This document shows positions 8,209-17,143 of a DNA stretch of 64,000 nt, one piece after another. This stretch comes from an uncultured Clostridia bacterium (GTDB taxonomy: Bacteria > Bacillota > Clostridia > Oscillospirales > Acutalibacteraceae). Positions within the stretch are counted from its first letter, which is position 1. Each line of letters starts with the position of its first letter. The stretch covers positions 1 through 64,000 of the forward strand of contig CALYBL010000029.1 in the NCBI GenBank assembly GCA_944412495.1, in the 5' to 3' direction. Position numbers and translations under genes: made by a program. Under the pieces are notes generated by a model. That model was not told the origin of the DNA and ran no database searches. It saw only the letters and a program-made list of their open reading frames with translations.

Positions 8209-9138
8209 TTATTCAAACATCGGTGTGGAGAGATACCTGTCGCCGGTATCCGGGAAGATAAGCACAATAGTTTTTCCCGCGCTCTCCGGGCGCTTTGCGA
8301 CTGCGACTGCCGCGGCAAGAGCGGCGCCGGAGGAGATTCCTACAAGCACACCCTCGCTCTTTCCGACTTCCCTTCCAGCGCGATAAGCCTCATCGTCGCT
8401 AATTTTTATTATCTCGTCATATATGTCCGTGTTCAATATGTCGGGAACAAAGCCTGCGCCGAGTCCCTGAAGCCCGTGCGGCCCCGCCTTTTCTCCGGAC
8501 AATACGGCGGAAGCTGCCGGCTCCACTGCCACAATCTTAATGTCCGGCTTTTTAGAGCGCAGATATTCTCCGGCACCTGTTATCGTGCCGCCGGTGCCGA
8601 CGCCGGCGACAAAAATATCAACCAGGCCGTCGGTGTCGCGATATATCTCGGGGCCGGTTGTAAGACGGTGCGCCTCGGCATTTTCCGGATTTGTAAACTG
8701 ACCGGGTATAAAGCTGCCGGGTATCTTCTCCGCAAGCTCCTCCGCTTTTTCAATGGCGCCGGTCATTCCCCTCGCCCCGTCGGTCAGCACGAGCTCGGCG
8801 CCGTATGCCTTCATTATCTGCCTGCGCTCCTTTGACATGGAGTCAGGCATTACGATAATAACCCTGTACCCGCGCGCCGCGGCGACACAGGCAAGGCCTA
8901 TTCCCGTGTTGCCTGAGGTCGGCTCTATTATAACCGAATCCCCGTTCAGTATGCCCTCCCGCTCTGCCCTGTCCAGCATCGCCTTAGCCACTCTGTCCTT
9001 TACAGAGCCGGCGGGATTGAGATACTCAAGCTTGGCGAGCAGCCTTGCGCTCAGGTTATACTTTTTTTCAATATTTGTAAGCTCCAAAAGCGGTGTGTTC
9101 CCTATAATTTCTTCTGCTGATTTATATATTTTTGCCAT
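8209..9138 (-). CDS. cysK: cysteine synthase A (O-acetylserine sulfhydrylase)
   Basis: This 309-residue PLP enzyme joins sulfide to O-acetylserine to make cysteine in the cytosol. The PLP lysine is Lys47 in GSVKDR, TSGNT (74-78) binds the substrate carboxylate, GTGGT (181-185) holds the cofactor phosphate, and the C-terminal PDTGDRYLST is typical of CysK. Length and motifs are complete. AAGGAG precedes the ATG. The gene diverges from a TauE/SafE-type permease, which suggests shared sulfur control. A palindrome covers the -10 box of its promoter. Confidence 0.95.
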   Translation of the reverse strand: MAKIYKSAEEIIGNTPLLELTNIEKKYNLSARLLAKLEYLNPAGSVKDRVAKAMLDRAEREGILNGDSVIIEPTSGNTGIGLACVAAARGYRVIIVMPDSMSKERRQIMKAYGAELVLTDGARGMTGAIEKAEELAEKIPGSFIPGQFTNPENAEAHRLTTGPEIYRDTDGLVDIFVAGVGTGGTITGAGEYLRSKKPDIKIVAVEPAASAVLSGEKAGPHGLQGLGAGFVPDILNTDIYDEIIKISDDEAYRAGREVGKSEGVLVGISSGAALAAAVAVAKRPESAGKTIVLIFPDTGDRYLSTPMFE

Positions 9139-9214
9139 GCTTATCTTCTCCTTAAAAGCGAGCTCAGCCGCGCAGGCGGCACGCTTTAAACAGTACTCGG
9201 CCGTGAAAGCCTAT

Positions 9215-9229
9215 CACTATTTTATAGTG
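9215..9229. promoter_or_regulatory. possible operator over the cysK -10 box
   Basis: CACTAT-TTT-ATAGTG is a perfect 15-bp inverted repeat that overlaps the cysK -10 element. A repressor here would block cysK. Which regulator binds is unknown. Confidence 0.5.
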
Positions 9230-9247
9230 GCAAAATATCCGTGTCAA
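9219..9247 (-). promoter_or_regulatory. sigma-A promoter of cysK
   Basis: On the minus strand TTGACA (9242-9247), 17 bp, then TAAAAT (9219-9224). Confidence 0.75.
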
Positions 9248-9317
9248 CCGCACGCGCGAAATTATAATCATAATCATGCAAAATCTGCCCAAAATAATTA
9301 GAAGCAGAGCTTTACAT

Positions 9318-9346
9318 TTGCGGCAAAGGGCGGCTTTGCATAAAAT
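9318..9346 (+). promoter_or_regulatory. probable promoter of the split TauE genes
   Basis: TTGCGG (9318-9323), a 17-bp spacer and TAAAAT (9341-9346) lie 27 bp before the first ATG. A GCAAAG/CTTTGC inverted repeat fills the spacer. Confidence 0.5.
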
Positions 9347-9372
9347 GCCTTTGTGCCGGGCAGGAGGCTTAT

Positions 9373-9726
9373 ATGAAGAAAAACATATTTAAGGCGGCCG
9401 GCGGGCTGGCGATAGGCTTTATAAACGGGCTGCTGGGAGCCGGCGGCGGCATGCTTGCCGTGCCGCTGCTGAAAAAATACGGTCTTGACACAAAGGAGGC
9501 GCACGCCAGCTCCATAGCTGTAATACTGCCGCTTACGGTGTTCAGCGCGGTACTGTATCTTATCTCCGGCAGGGTGAGCATTGGTGACAGCCTCATTTAC
9601 CTCCCAACCGGGATTCTCGGCGCCGTCGCCGGTGCGTTTGTGCTCAAGAAAATCCCCGATAAATGGATTCGCAGGCTATTCGGCATATTTCTAATATGGG
9701 CGGGCGTCCGCCTGTTTTTGAAATGA
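9373..9726 (+). CDS. TauE/SafE-type permease, N-terminal half
   Basis: This 117-residue membrane protein contains the first repeat of a TauE/SafE (sulfite/anion exporter) transporter, with the typical GFINGLLGAGGGMLAVPLL start and about three to four helices. Full family members are about 240-270 residues with two such repeats; this gene has only one. The second repeat is encoded by the next gene, which overlaps it by the ATGA junction. The two products probably pair in the membrane. GGAGG precedes the ATG. Divergence from cysK suggests export or uptake of a sulfur compound, an inference from context. Confidence 0.75.
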   Translation: MKKNIFKAAGGLAIGFINGLLGAGGGMLAVPLLKKYGLDTKEAHASSIAVILPLTVFSAVLYLISGRVSIGDSLIYLPTGILGAVAGAFVLKKIPDKWIRRLFGIFLIWAGVRLFLK

Positions 9727-10142
9727 GCGTCTGGGCGGCGCTGCTTGCCGCACTGCTGGCCGGCGCGGCCGGAGCATTAGGACTCGGCGGCGGCGGAGTG
9801 CTTATAATCTATCTCTCCGCCTTTGCCGGCATGGACCAGCTTAAAAGCCAAGGCATAAACCTCTTATTTTTTATACCTCTGGCTGTGGTCGCCATCATAA
9901 TCCACAGCCGGCATCATCTCATCAAGTGGAAGGAAATAATCCCGCTCTGTATTTCCGGACTTGTCGGCGCCGTCGCCGGCTCGCTTGTCGCCGGTATGCT
10001 CGACGCATCACTTCTCTCCAAAATATTCGCCGTTGGAATCGCGGCGCTCGGTGTAAAGGAGCTGTTTTCAAAAGGCAGCAGCAAGAACAGCGATAAAAAA
10101 GACGATACCGCTCAAAGCGGTAAAGATAAAAAAGGAAAATAG
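9723..10142 (+). CDS. TauE/SafE-type permease, C-terminal half
   Basis: This 139-residue partner of the preceding gene has the second TauE/SafE repeat (LLAGAAGALGLGGGGVLIIY near residue 10) and four helices. It ends in a charged Lys/Asp/Ser-rich tail. The ATG at 9723 overlaps the upstream TGA (ATGA), indicating translational coupling; a longer in-frame extension would run back into the first gene and is unlikely. Together the pair adds up to one normal-length permease. Either an ancestral gene was split, or these are genuine half-size subunits. Confidence 0.75.
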   Translation: MSVWAALLAALLAGAAGALGLGGGGVLIIYLSAFAGMDQLKSQGINLLFFIPLAVVAIIIHSRHHLIKWKEIIPLCISGLVGAVAGSLVAGMLDASLLSKIFAVGIAALGVKELFSKGSSKNSDKKDDTAQSGKDKKGK

Positions 10143-10599
10143 CAGGAAAATTTGGCTTAGATATTCGCTCCCTGATAATACAAGAGATAATACACAGAAC
10201 ACTTGCCTGTGCTTTTTATCCGTAGAATGCAGGCAAACCTTCCCTCACCCGGATTAATTAAATTTTGATTCCGGCTTTAATTGCTGCTCGCTTTACTTTT
10301 TGACATACACCAAGCTTTTGCTGTCCGGCGTCTTTTATCATTAGAAATCACAGCAGCAAAATTCCTGAATTAAGCTTTTCGCTGATTTTAAGGCTTATGC
10401 GGCGTACATGGCCATTTTTGCAAAATGCATATCAAAATTAAGTATTTGCAGAACAGATAATTTTTTATTTTTATGAGAAAATTCATCTTATTTTGTTGAG
10501 GAATGTCAGAAATGTAAAATTGAGGTAAAAACTGTTCGCTTTACAAAAATAAAAGTCTATTATATAATTATTATACTAAATAATTTGGGGGCAGCAAAA
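10143..10599. other. intergenic region before the XRE gene
   Basis: The sequence is AT-rich, with a sigma-A promoter near its right end and nothing coding or structured that I recognise elsewhere. Confidence 0.4.
10540..10568 (+). promoter_or_regulatory. sigma-A promoter of the XRE regulator
   Basis: TTTACA (10540-10545), 17 bp, TATAAT (10563-10568), 31 bp before the ATG. Confidence 0.7.
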
Positions 10600-11223
10600 A
10601 TGGCAAGCAGCTTTTCCGCCAATCTTTCGGCGCTTAGGAAAGAAAAGGGAATATCTCAGAGCGAGGCGGCAAAGGGGCTTGGCATATCTCAGGCACTGCT
10701 CTCACATTATGAGAGAGGAATACGGGAGTGCGGACTCGATTTTCTCATACGTGCTGCAAAATTTTACTCCGTTTCCTGCGACTATATCCTCGGCATAAGC
10801 AAAAGCCGAGACAATTCCGGCTATAATTACGACAATCCGAGAATAAATAAAATTTTCGACCTTCTGGACACGATAATCAGCATAGCGGATAATGCAGGCA
10901 GCAAATCGCTTAAAAACGATGTCGTCGATTTTTATATGTACGCGCATTACTGCCTGCTCAGCTCAATTCAGCCGTCAGGCAGGCAGGAGCAGGAAAGCTC
11001 CGGCGAGGTGCCCGAAAGCATATATTTCCAGCTTGCCATGTCAGGCATGCAATCGCTGTGTGCAAATGCGTACTGCGCAGCCAACAAAATAAAATATCCC
11101 GGCGTTAATTTTGTAAAACGCAAAATTCCTTATATCTCCGAAATGAAAGGCATCAGCTCCGAAAAACAGCGCACGGCCGCGGAAACAGTATCTTATATAA
11201 GGGAAAAAATTAAAAGCAGATAA
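10600..11223 (+). CDS. XRE-family transcriptional regulator
   Basis: This 207-residue protein has an N-terminal Cro/C1-type helix-turn-helix (residues 6-60: LRKEKGISQSEAAKGLGIS, then LSHYERGIRECG). A longer C-terminal region of unknown fold follows and may bind a ligand or mediate dimer contacts. The ATG at 10600 follows GGGGG at good spacing; a TTG at 10585 would place that site inside the gene. It is a single-gene unit with its own promoter and a shared bidirectional terminator. Its target is not evident from the neighbours. Confidence 0.85.
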   Translation: MASSFSANLSALRKEKGISQSEAAKGLGISQALLSHYERGIRECGLDFLIRAAKFYSVSCDYILGISKSRDNSGYNYDNPRINKIFDLLDTIISIADNAGSKSLKNDVVDFYMYAHYCLLSSIQPSGRQEQESSGEVPESIYFQLAMSGMQSLCANAYCAANKIKYPGVNFVKRKIPYISEMKGISSEKQRTAAETVSYIREKIKSR

Positions 11224-11331
11224 AAATACATCTGCAAGGCCCGTAATATACATAGGATGAATGCGAAAACAGCGCACACATTCTCAAACGCCATTTGCAA
11301 ATTTTGTGAATGTGAAGTAGAATCAGGCTCC

Positions 11332-11366
11332 AAAAACCGCCCGCCATATTCGGCGGGCGGTTTTTT
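11332..11366. terminator. bidirectional terminator between the XRE gene and lysA
   Basis: A perfect 14-bp stem (11332-11345 with 11352-11365) has an A-run on the left and a T-run on the right, so it serves both converging genes. Confidence 0.9.
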
Positions 11367-11393
11367 ATGTATGTATATTTTCCGGCATGCATA

Positions 11394-12689
11394 TCAGATG
11401 TCGTTTTGAATAAGCTGCATATACGTCTGGCGCTCGACGATAACGCGTGAAGCGCCGTCTTTTACCATAACCACCGCCGGGCGCGGGAGACGGTTATATG
11501 TCATTGCCATGCTGAAATTATACGCGCCGGTAGAAAATACTGCTAAGATATCGCCTCGCTGCGGCTGCTGTATCATGGTGTTTTCCTGTATAAGATCGCC
11601 GGTCTCGCAGCAACGGCCGGCAATGGTCGCCTCAAAGTCCGCGGACCTGTCCGCCTTGGAGGCTATGCAGGCCGTATACTCCGACTTGTAAAGAATATAG
11701 CGGGGATTGTCGCACATGCCGCCGTCAACCGACACATAATTGCGTATGCCCGGTATATTCTTCACCGACCCGACGGTATAAAGCGTTATTCCCGCAGCGC
11801 CGGTAATGGAACGGCCCGGCTCTATCAGCACCTGCGGGCAGCTCATGCCGTTTTCGACGCAGTAGCGCTCGACCTTATCCAATATTTTCTTTACAAAGCT
11901 ATCATATATGAAGTCAGGGTCGCTTTCTGTATATTTTATAGCAAAGCCGCCACCGAGGTTGAGCACCTTTACCTCCACGCCAAGCTTCGAATTCACCTCG
12001 TGTATGAAGTCAAGCATTTTTTCCGCCGCCAGCTCAAACGGCGCCGTGTCAAATATCTGAGAGCCTATGTGACAGTGGAAGCCGATTATTTCAATATTAT
12101 CACACTCAAGCGCCTTTTTTACCGCATCAAAGGCTTCACCTGTCTCCAGAGCAAAGCCAAATTTCGAGTCTATCTGCCCTGTGCGCACAAACTCGTGCGT
12201 GTGCGCGTCGACGCCCGGCTTTATCCTGAAGGACACCCTGGCCGTCTTGCCCTCGGCCAGCGCGATATCGGAGAGCAGGCTAAGCTCCTCTATATTATCC
12301 AGCACGATGCAGTGCACATCGTTGAGCAGCGCCATCTTAAGCTCCTGCTCCGTCTTATTATTGCCGTGGAAATACACCCTCTCCATGGGAAATCCCGCCT
12401 TTATTGCGGTAAAAAGCTCGCCTCCCGAAACGACATCCAGTCCCAGCCCCTCCTGAGCCGCTATGCGGCACATCTCAAGGCAGCTGAACGACTTGCTCGC
12501 AAAAAGCGGCATCCCGCCGCCGCTGTAGCCCTTGAACGCTTCGGTGAACATACGGCAGTTGTCGCGTATCGTCGTCTCGCTCATCACATAAAGCGGCGTG
12601 CCGTATTCTGACGCCAGGTCGACCGTGTCACAGCCCTCAAGGCAGAGGTGTCCCCTCTCGTTTACTGTAAGATATTTGTTGAAAACCAT
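11394..12689 (-). CDS. lysA: diaminopimelate decarboxylase
   Basis: This 431-residue PLP enzyme catalyses the last step of lysine synthesis, meso-diaminopimelate to lysine. Lys66 in FASKSF binds PLP in the alanine-racemase-like barrel. HCHIGSQ and LNLGGGFAIKY line the cofactor, EPGRSI is the phosphate and substrate contact, and GRCCETGD supplies the active-site cysteine from the C-terminal beta domain. Length is normal. GGAGG precedes the ATG, 15 bp after engB, so the two are co-transcribed. Confidence 0.94.
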   Translation of the reverse strand: MVFNKYLTVNERGHLCLEGCDTVDLASEYGTPLYVMSETTIRDNCRMFTEAFKGYSGGGMPLFASKSFSCLEMCRIAAQEGLGLDVVSGGELFTAIKAGFPMERVYFHGNNKTEQELKMALLNDVHCIVLDNIEELSLLSDIALAEGKTARVSFRIKPGVDAHTHEFVRTGQIDSKFGFALETGEAFDAVKKALECDNIEIIGFHCHIGSQIFDTAPFELAAEKMLDFIHEVNSKLGVEVKVLNLGGGFAIKYTESDPDFIYDSFVKKILDKVERYCVENGMSCPQVLIEPGRSITGAAGITLYTVGSVKNIPGIRNYVSVDGGMCDNPRYILYKSEYTACIASKADRSADFEATIAGRCCETGDLIQENTMIQQPQRGDILAVFSTGAYNFSMAMTYNRLPRPAVVMVKDGASRVIVERQTYMQLIQNDI

Positions 12690-12704
12690 ACCTATCCTCC
12701 TGTT

Positions 12705-13298
12705 TTATGCTCCGCATGATTTAAGTATTTCTCTTTTTATCTCCTCCGTACCCTCGCCGGTAACGGCCGAGAACGGTATTTTTACAGTGTCCTCCGGCAG
12801 AAAGTCCAGCTCATCGCTAAGCGATTCGAGACGCTGCCGCCGCGCCGTAGGCTTGAGCTTGTCGGCCTTGGTAAGCGCTATTATAAAATGCATGCCAAGC
12901 TGGAGATATAAATTCAGCATGTGAATATCATCAGCGCTCGGCGGATGCCGCATATCGACAAGCTGTACGGCCAGCGGAATATTGCGCGGCTTGCTGAAAT
13001 AGCCCTCCATCAGCGAGGCGAAGCGCCGCTTTTCACCCGCCGATATCTTTGCGTAGCCGTAGCCCGGCAAATCGACTAACCGTATACCGCCGACGCGGTA
13101 AAAGTTCACCGTAGCGGTCTTTCCTGGCGAAGAGCTGACCCTTGCCAGAGACTTTCGGCCGAGTATCTTATTCATGAGCGATGATTTGCCGACATTTGAC
13201 CTGCCGCAGAATATAATTTCCGGCATGTCTGACTCCGGCAGCTGTCCGGCGCTTCCAAAGGCAGACTCAAAACGGGCGGACTGAAAATTTACTTCCAT
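12705..13298 (-). CDS. engB: ribosome-biogenesis GTPase YsxC/EngB
   Basis: This 197-residue TRAFAC GTPase helps assemble the 50S ribosomal subunit. The GTP motifs are complete: GRSNVGKS (32-39), DLPG (76-79) and TKAD (143-146). In many Firmicutes this gene follows lonA directly. Here the order lon-engB is kept, but 564 bp of apparently non-coding DNA separates them. lysA follows 15 bp downstream. Confidence 0.93.
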   Translation of the reverse strand: MEVNFQSARFESAFGSAGQLPESDMPEIIFCGRSNVGKSSLMNKILGRKSLARVSSSPGKTATVNFYRVGGIRLVDLPGYGYAKISAGEKRRFASLMEGYFSKPRNIPLAVQLVDMRHPPSADDIHMLNLYLQLGMHFIIALTKADKLKPTARRQRLESLSDELDFLPEDTVKIPFSAVTGEGTEEIKREILKSCGA

Positions 13299-13862
13299 AT
13301 GCTTTCTCCATAATCATTTTTAAGTGCGGCAGCACACACCGAGCTTTAAGAGCTTATAATCCAAGCAGCTCCCTGCTCCCGGCACAAACGCGCCAAGCTG
13401 CTCCGCAAAGCCGGGTGCACAGCCGGAGTCAGGGCTAATCTGAGCCTAACAGAGGAATAAAGAAGCTTCGTTCCGTCATACTTTAACGGCGGTGCCAAGC
13501 GGACTGCCGTTTGAATACCGACTGACGCCACAGCAAACGAGCTGCCGTCGCTCAATTATAGGGAGCATTTACTGTTCAGGCTTTCCTGCAATGCTCTCGG
13601 CTCGCTTCGCCTGCACCCTTTCCGGCAGAACACGGGCATCTCTGCTCTAATCCGCCAAAGCAAGCAGCCGTATTACTCAAGCTGCATGCGGCCATGAGAC
13701 ACGACACTGCCTCAATGCCTTATTCAGCGCGGCAAAGCTGAACCTATACGATGCGGGTTGTCGTAAAGCACATCTAAAGTATACGCTTTTACGCATTCAA
13801 GAGTCGCCCATGGCGTATGCCGGGCATGACAGAAGCTCCGTCTGCTTAACTCCGCGCTTTTG
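13299..13862. other. non-coding insertion between lon and engB
   Basis: This GC-rich stretch is where relatives have the two genes almost touching. Open frames are short and without ribosome sites, and I see no transposase, tRNA or terminator with a T-run. It resembles decayed repeat DNA. Confidence 0.4.
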
Positions 13863-16277
13863 CTATCGCACCTGTCTGCGCGCCGCGCCGGCAGTTATCC
13901 TGCTGTTTACGGGCGGCTGCATGTGCGCTATTTCCTCGCTGTGCGGAGCATGCCTCAATGCCGTGTCTAAAACTGCGGCCGCGTCGGATACCGGCACTAT
14001 TTCAAGCGCCGACCTGACCTTTTCGTCGATATCCTCCAGGTCTTTAACATTCTCGTTGGGGATTATCACTGTCTTTATGCCGGATTTGTAGGCCGCCATC
14101 GTCTTTTCCCGCAGGCCACCTATCGGCAGAACACGGCCGCGTATCGTTATCTCGCCCGTCATAGCGACGTCCCTGCGCACGGGGCGGCCGGTGAGCGCCG
14201 ACGCTACGGCAGTGGCTATGGTGACGCCTGCGGAGGGGCCGTCCTTCGGCACCGCGCCCTCCGTCGCGTGGATATGTATGTCCTTGTTTTTATAAAAGCC
14301 GCTGTCAATGCCGAGCGAGCCGCTTATGCTCCTTATAAAGCTGACCGCCGCCTGCGCCGACTCCTTCATCACATTGCCGAGCGAGCCGGTAAGAACAATC
14401 TTTCCCGTGCCGTCAAGCACCACCGCCTCTATCTGCATAAGCTCGCCGCCGACCCGCGTCCATGCAAGGCCGTTTACGACGCCTATCTCATCGGTCTGCG
14501 ATATATATTCCAGCCGATAGCGGTGGCGCCCCAAAAGCTTCAGGAGATTTTTGCTGTCAACCCTTACCGTGTGGCCGCTCTCCTGTTCGACTATCTCCTT
14601 AGCGGCCTTACGGCACAGCGATGCTATCCTTCGCTCAAGCGAGCGTACGCCGGCCTCACGGGTATAATAGTCTATCAGGTCGTATATCGCCCTGTCGGTT
14701 ATTTTAAAGCTGTCGGCCGTCAGCCCGTGGCGTGTCATCTGCTTTTTAACAAGATGCCGCTTTGCAATATTGAACTTCTCCTCGCGGGTGTAGCTCGGCA
14801 GCTCTATTATCTCCATACGGTCGATAAGCGCCGGAGGAATAGTGTCCAGCGTATTCGCGGTAAGCACAAAAAGCGTATCGCTCAAATCAAACGGGAGCTC
14901 AATGTAATGGTCACGGAAATTCACATTCTGCTCGCTGTCCAGCACCTCGAGCAGTGCGGAGGCGGGGTCGCCGCGGTAGCTTGTGCCTATCTTGTCCACC
15001 TCGTCCATGAGTATGAGCGGATTTTTAGAGCCGGCTGTCTTCACCGCCTCCATTATGCGGCCCGGCATGGCGCCTATGTATGTCTTTCTGTGACCCCTGA
15101 TGTCCGCCTCATCGTTTATTCCGCCGAGTGATATCCTCGCATATTTCCTGCCCATGCATTCGGCAATCGATTTTGCAATGGAGGTCTTTCCAACTCCCGG
15201 CGGGCCGACAAGACATATTATCTGTCCCCTTATGTCAGGATTCAGCTTCCTTACGGCGAGCAGCTCCATTATCCTCTTTTTTACATCATTAAGGCCGTAG
15301 TGCCCTGCATCTAAGATCTTCTGCGCCTTTTTTATGTTGATGTTGTCATCCGTTTTGAAGTTCCACGGCAGCTCGAGACAGGCGTCAAGATAGTTTCTTA
15401 TTACTGCCGTCTCGGGAAAGCTCGGCTGCATTCCGTAAAGCTTGCCGGCCTCCTTTATCAGCTTATCGCGCGATTCCTCGCTTATATCAAGCGCGTTTAT
15501 TGCGTCGATGTAAGCGTCGGCCTCAGCGGCTAAGTTTTCGCCGTCGCCCAGCTCCATGTTTATCACCTTGAGCTGCTCTCTCAGGTAATAATCGCGCTGA
15601 TTGCGGTCAAGCTGCTCCTTGACCTTCTCGTTTATCTCTCTGTCTATCGTGAGTATCTCTATTTCCTTAGTCATGCCGGTGATAAGCTTTTCAAGCCTTT
15701 TTATGGGATTAAGCTCCTCCAGCACGCTCTGCTTAAGCTCTGTGTCAAACGGCAGGTTCGCCGCGATATAATCAGCCAAAGTGCCGGCGTCGGGCGCTGT
15801 CATTACCATCGCCGTAATGTCCGGCGCAATACGCTGCGAAAGCGCGGCATAATCCTCAAAAAGGCCCTGCGCGTGGCGTATGAGTGCCGTCTCCACCGTG
15901 TGCGAAACGCGCGGCTTTCTTTCTGGGCATTCCGAAACCAGCGCGCGGTCAAAGCCTTCGTCGGATATAACATCCGCTATCCTTGCGCGCCGCTCTCCCT
16001 CGATCATTATGCGCAGGCTGCCTCCCGGCAGCTTTATCACCTGCCTCACCTGCGCAAGGCAGCCCGTTTTGCTGAGATTGCTTATATCGGCGTCGGGCGC
16101 CGCCGGGTCCTTTTTTGTAGTGAGGAAAACAAGGCTGTCGTTTTCCATGGCGTCGTTTATACCCTCTACCGCCCTGCTGCCCGAAACCTCAAAGTGAATC
16201 ACCATATCCGGGAATACGACAAGTCCGGTCACGGCGAGCATGTTATATGTTTTAAGCATAACTGCACTGTTTCTCAT
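13863..16277 (-). CDS. lon: ATP-dependent Lon protease
   Basis: This 804-residue LonA-type protease degrades misfolded and short-lived proteins in the cytosol. It has the N-terminal substrate-binding domain, a coiled region near 190-230, the AAA+ module with GPPGVGKTS, and a C-terminal protease domain with the Ser682 (DGPSAG) / Lys725 (GGLREK) dyad. The last 25 residues form a basic tail. AAAGGAA precedes the ATG. No CtsR or CIRCE operator is visible upstream, so heat-shock control is not obvious. Confidence 0.96.
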   Translation of the reverse strand: MRNSAVMLKTYNMLAVTGLVVFPDMVIHFEVSGSRAVEGINDAMENDSLVFLTTKKDPAAPDADISNLSKTGCLAQVRQVIKLPGGSLRIMIEGERRARIADVISDEGFDRALVSECPERKPRVSHTVETALIRHAQGLFEDYAALSQRIAPDITAMVMTAPDAGTLADYIAANLPFDTELKQSVLEELNPIKRLEKLITGMTKEIEILTIDREINEKVKEQLDRNQRDYYLREQLKVINMELGDGENLAAEADAYIDAINALDISEESRDKLIKEAGKLYGMQPSFPETAVIRNYLDACLELPWNFKTDDNINIKKAQKILDAGHYGLNDVKKRIMELLAVRKLNPDIRGQIICLVGPPGVGKTSIAKSIAECMGRKYARISLGGINDEADIRGHRKTYIGAMPGRIMEAVKTAGSKNPLILMDEVDKIGTSYRGDPASALLEVLDSEQNVNFRDHYIELPFDLSDTLFVLTANTLDTIPPALIDRMEIIELPSYTREEKFNIAKRHLVKKQMTRHGLTADSFKITDRAIYDLIDYYTREAGVRSLERRIASLCRKAAKEIVEQESGHTVRVDSKNLLKLLGRHRYRLEYISQTDEIGVVNGLAWTRVGGELMQIEAVVLDGTGKIVLTGSLGNVMKESAQAAVSFIRSISGSLGIDSGFYKNKDIHIHATEGAVPKDGPSAGVTIATAVASALTGRPVRRDVAMTGEITIRGRVLPIGGLREKTMAAYKSGIKTVIIPNENVKDLEDIDEKVRSALEIVPVSDAAAVLDTALRHAPHSEEIAHMQPPVNSRITAGAARRQVR

Positions 16278-16692
16278 AAAAATTCCTTTCCAAATATATG
16301 TACAAAAGTCGACAGCAATATATATTTAATTATATATCAGTTTAAAAGCTTATGCAACATCTCAAAATATGGAGCAAAGCGCTTTCCTCCCCGATATTTC
16401 TACACCGCCTGATAAATATACCATACATATCCATATTTTTTATTAATTAAATGTTAAATAAAGGATATCCGCAAAAATTTCCGCTTATTTGCTCGCTCAG
16501 ACGGGAGAAACGTCACAAAAGTCTGATATAACGGCCATTGAATGCAAATTATATACACCTCCGCAAGCAGACAAATATCATAAATTTTATCCCTAAAAAT
16601 TTCCGGATTTTATTTGACGTGAATGGCAATATATGTTAAAATAAAAACAGCATAAGGTATATGCTTTATGGGTATTAAGAGGAGTGATTTTA
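16278..16692. other. divergent intergenic region lon / 86-residue gene
   Basis: The region is AT-rich, with a promoter for the plus-strand small gene at its right end. I see no heat-shock operator or structured RNA. Confidence 0.4.
16614..16642 (+). promoter_or_regulatory. sigma-A promoter of the 86-residue gene
   Basis: TTGACG (16614-16619), 17 bp, TAAAAT (16637-16642). Confidence 0.65.
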
Positions 16693-16953
16693 ATGGATGG
16701 AATAGCACTGCATAATATTGACGTACAGAAATTTATTCAGGCGCTTGATTCCTGCAAGGGCAATGTATATCTCGAAACGCCGGAGGGCGACAGGATAAAC
16801 ATGAAATCAAAGCTCGCGCAGTTTGCAGGCATCGCCATGCTTATTGAGGGCGGCACCATAGCCGAGGCTGTTATAAGGTGTGATAATCCCGACGACGAGT
16901 CAAAGCTGTTTCGCTTTAACCTTTACGGCGAGATGCCCAAAAAGGATGATTAA
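16693..16953 (+). CDS. conserved small protein of unknown function
   Basis: This 86-residue soluble protein has the pattern FIQALDSCKGNVYL, EGDRINMKSKLAQ and a C-terminal LFRFNL segment. I know this pattern from small Clostridia proteins that carry no assigned function. The start at 16693 is chosen because GAGGAG stands about 9 bp before it; an upstream in-frame start has no such site. It has its own promoter and terminator. No function is proposed. Confidence 0.7.
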   Translation: MDGIALHNIDVQKFIQALDSCKGNVYLETPEGDRINMKSKLAQFAGIAMLIEGGTIAEAVIRCDNPDDESKLFRFNLYGEMPKKDD

Positions 16954-17008
16954 CGCCTTAATAAGTATTACAGGCTCTTGTTTAAATTTTTATTGATGCG
17001 AAAAGCTA

Positions 17009-17045
17009 ATCCCGGTCATCAGAAGATGGCCGGGATATTTTTATA
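17009..17045 (+). terminator. terminator of the 86-residue gene
   Basis: A 12-bp stem (17009-17020 with 17025-17036) is followed by ATTTTTAT. Confidence 0.85.
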
Positions 17046-17143
17046 TGCTTTTAAATAAATCTATCGGTGAGTTTATAAATAAAATACATTCAATAACTTT
17101 TTAAGATATCGTAAGGAGATAACGGTCCGGCTTGACATGAATT

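Noticed and set aside
13346..13555. 69-codon frame between engB and lon
   Set aside because: It has no ribosome site and repeat-like composition.
14268..15131. Long plus-strand open frame of 287 codons inside lon
   Set aside because: It lies fully antisense to a complete Lon protease, has no ribosome site and its product matches no family.
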